This document shows positions 63,237 to 64,000 of a stretch of DNA of 64,000 nucleotides, one piece after another. A program made the position numbers and the translations under genes. The stretch is from Neisseria bacilliformis (lineage in GTDB: Bacteria > Pseudomonadota > Gammaproteobacteria > Burkholderiales > Neisseriaceae): assembly GCF_014055025.1 (NCBI RefSeq), contig NZ_CP059571.1:248001-312000 (forward strand), in the 5' to 3' direction. Numbering within the stretch: position 1 is the first letter of the stretch; each line of letters begins with the position of its first letter. The notes beneath the pieces were generated by a model. That model made no database searches. It was given only the letters and a program-made list of their open reading frames with translations, and had not been told where the DNA came from.

Positions 63237-63345
63237 GTAGGGTGTGTGGCGCAGCCACGCACGCGGTTTCAGGGTTTTCGGGGAGGACTCGGATTTGGTG
63301 ATGCGGCAGAGAACGCGTGCGTCGCCTTGGGGCAACACACCCTAC
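63237..63345. repeat. REPIN-like element, GTAGGGTGTGT family (109 bp)
   Basis: Left hairpin GTAGGGTGTGTGGCGCAGCC plus ACGCACGCGG; right hairpin begins ACGCGTGCGTCGCC and ends CAACACACCCTAC. The middle contains GATGCGGCAGA, shared with the element at 42390-42499. Confidence 0.85.
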
Positions 63346-63405
63346 CTTAATGTCGGAGGCCGTCTGAAAAGGAGGACGGGCGTTGTAAACGGGTATTTCG
63401 GATTG

Positions 63406-63460
63406 AGGCCGTCTGAAAAACGAATTTTCGCCGTGCCGAAACTGCGTTTTCAGACGGCCT
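63406..63460. repeat. DUS-bounded cassette
   Basis: DUS at 63406-63417 and inverted DUS at 63449-63460 enclose TTTTCGCCGTGCCGAAACTG, a variant of the common filler. It ends 15 bases before the next start codon. Confidence 0.8.
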
Positions 63461-63475
63461 TTTAAAGGAACAACG

Positions 63476-63985
63476 ATGAAATCCAAACTGTTCAAGCTGC
63501 TCAAACAAGCCGCGCAAATCCTGCTGGTGGTTTCGGCGGTGGGTTTCGGCGCGGACTGGCTGCGCCGTCCCGATGTGCCCGCCGATGCGGCGCAGATGGC
63601 CGTGCCCGCCGCCGACGGGCAGACGGCGACGCTGGCGCAAATCAGCGCGGGGCGAACCGCCGTGCTGTATTTTTGGGGAAGCTGGTGCGGCATCTGCAAA
63701 CACACTTCGCCCGCCGTGCAGCGGCTGCATGAAAACGGCACGCCCGTAGTCGGCGTGGCCTTGCGCTCGGGCAGCGCGGCGGAAGTGCGCGGCTATATGC
63801 GGCGGCAGGGGCTGGATTTCGCCACGGCCGACGACCCGCAGGGCGACATCGCGCGGTGGTGGGGCGTGCGAGTTACGCCGACCATTGTGCTGGTGAAAAA
63901 CGGCAGAATCGTCCACAGCACCACGGGCATCGCCAGCTATTGGGGCTTAGCGGCGCGGGTGTGGCTGGCCGACCGGTTGGGCTGA
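63476..63985 (+). CDS. Membrane-anchored thioredoxin-fold protein (ScsD/TlpA-like)
   Basis: The 169-residue protein has an N-terminal membrane anchor (QAAQILLVVSAVGFGADWL) and a periplasmic thioredoxin domain with active site WCGIC in FWGSWCGICKHTSPAV (residues ~65-80) and the cis-proline in GVRVTPTIVLVKNG. Such proteins reduce or oxidise disulfides of exported proteins or help cytochrome c maturation. ATG 63476 follows AAAGGAAC. The gene ends 15 bases from the window edge, so its operon is not visible. Confidence 0.88.
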   Translation: MKSKLFKLLKQAAQILLVVSAVGFGADWLRRPDVPADAAQMAVPAADGQTATLAQISAGRTAVLYFWGSWCGICKHTSPAVQRLHENGTPVVGVALRSGSAAEVRGYMRRQGLDFATADDPQGDIARWWGVRVTPTIVLVKNGRIVHSTTGIASYWGLAARVWLADRLG

Positions 63986-64000
63986 CGCAAGGTTCGAGGC

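Larger units (their letters stand above)
63154..63475. other. 322-bp intergenic region: DUS pair, REPIN, DUS cassette
   Basis: It is filled by the listed repeats plus one single DUS at about 63357-63368. No gene was seen; AAGGAACAACG before ATG 63476 is the ribosome site of the next gene. Confidence 0.8.

Overview
The window is from a Neisseriaceae chromosome, most likely a commensal, GC-rich Neisseria. Dozens of copies of the DNA uptake sequence AGGCCGTCTGAA (the AG-DUS dialect) lie between and inside genes, often as inverted pairs that act as terminators. The gene content also fits: a maf toxin locus, pilT-pilU, farR, dRS3 repeats and neisserial housekeeping genes. Species was not determined. 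No rRNA, tRNA or CRISPR array was seen.

Layout. 0-2.5 kb: a partial gene, a TPR-like protein and a Sel1-repeat protein, all leftward. 2.6-6.7 kb: a leftward maf island (mafA, mafB, an immunity candidate cut by an IS1595-family insertion sequence, then an Imm53-like immunity gene). 6.8-8.5 kb: kdsA and fabI. 8.7-15.2 kb: a YejA-type peptide-binding protein, a DUF2818 membrane protein, a TonB-dependent siderophore receptor and a secreted esterase-like phytase-family protein. 15.3-18.1 kb: proS, a small membrane-protein gene and a decayed copy of the proS 3' end. 18.5-31.7 kb: brnQ, relA, a roadblock/LC7 protein, grxB, an RNB-family ribonuclease, dksA, proC, a YggS-type PLP protein, and divergently pilT-pilU.

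32.2-42.3 kb holds the most striking locus. It encodes a trimeric autotransporter adhesin of about 3,000 residues with an exact in-frame 1,230-bp internal tandem duplication, followed by a SmpA/OmlA (BamE-like) lipoprotein and a small YkuD-type L,D-transpeptidase-like protein. I infer a dedicated adhesin assembly or cell-wall anchoring module, comparable to the Ata-TpgA pair of Acinetobacter, but with the peptidoglycan-interacting part on a separate gene.

42.5-52.7 kb: nadD, a beta-carbonic anhydrase, a flavin reductase, farR, a histidine phosphatase, a membrane protein, an alanine/glycine symporter, ribD, a lipoprotein and a FepA-type receptor. 53.1-58.6 kb: a DUF3579-GNAT fusion, map, a small XRE regulator and valS. 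58.6-61.2 kb: a NYN-LOTUS protein and a RhuM protein in a stretch where a second DUS dialect (AGGCAGCCTGAA) is mixed in. 61.2-64 kb: lipoproteins, including a DUF4189 tandem pair whose second copy has lost its signal peptide by a 10-bp deletion, and a thioredoxin-fold protein.

The intergenic DNA is built of several repeat families: DUS pairs with a conserved filler, two REP/REPIN-like families that both begin with GTAG at the foot of a hairpin, dRS3/NIME elements and one MITE-like element. In several genes the DUS itself supplies the stop codon.
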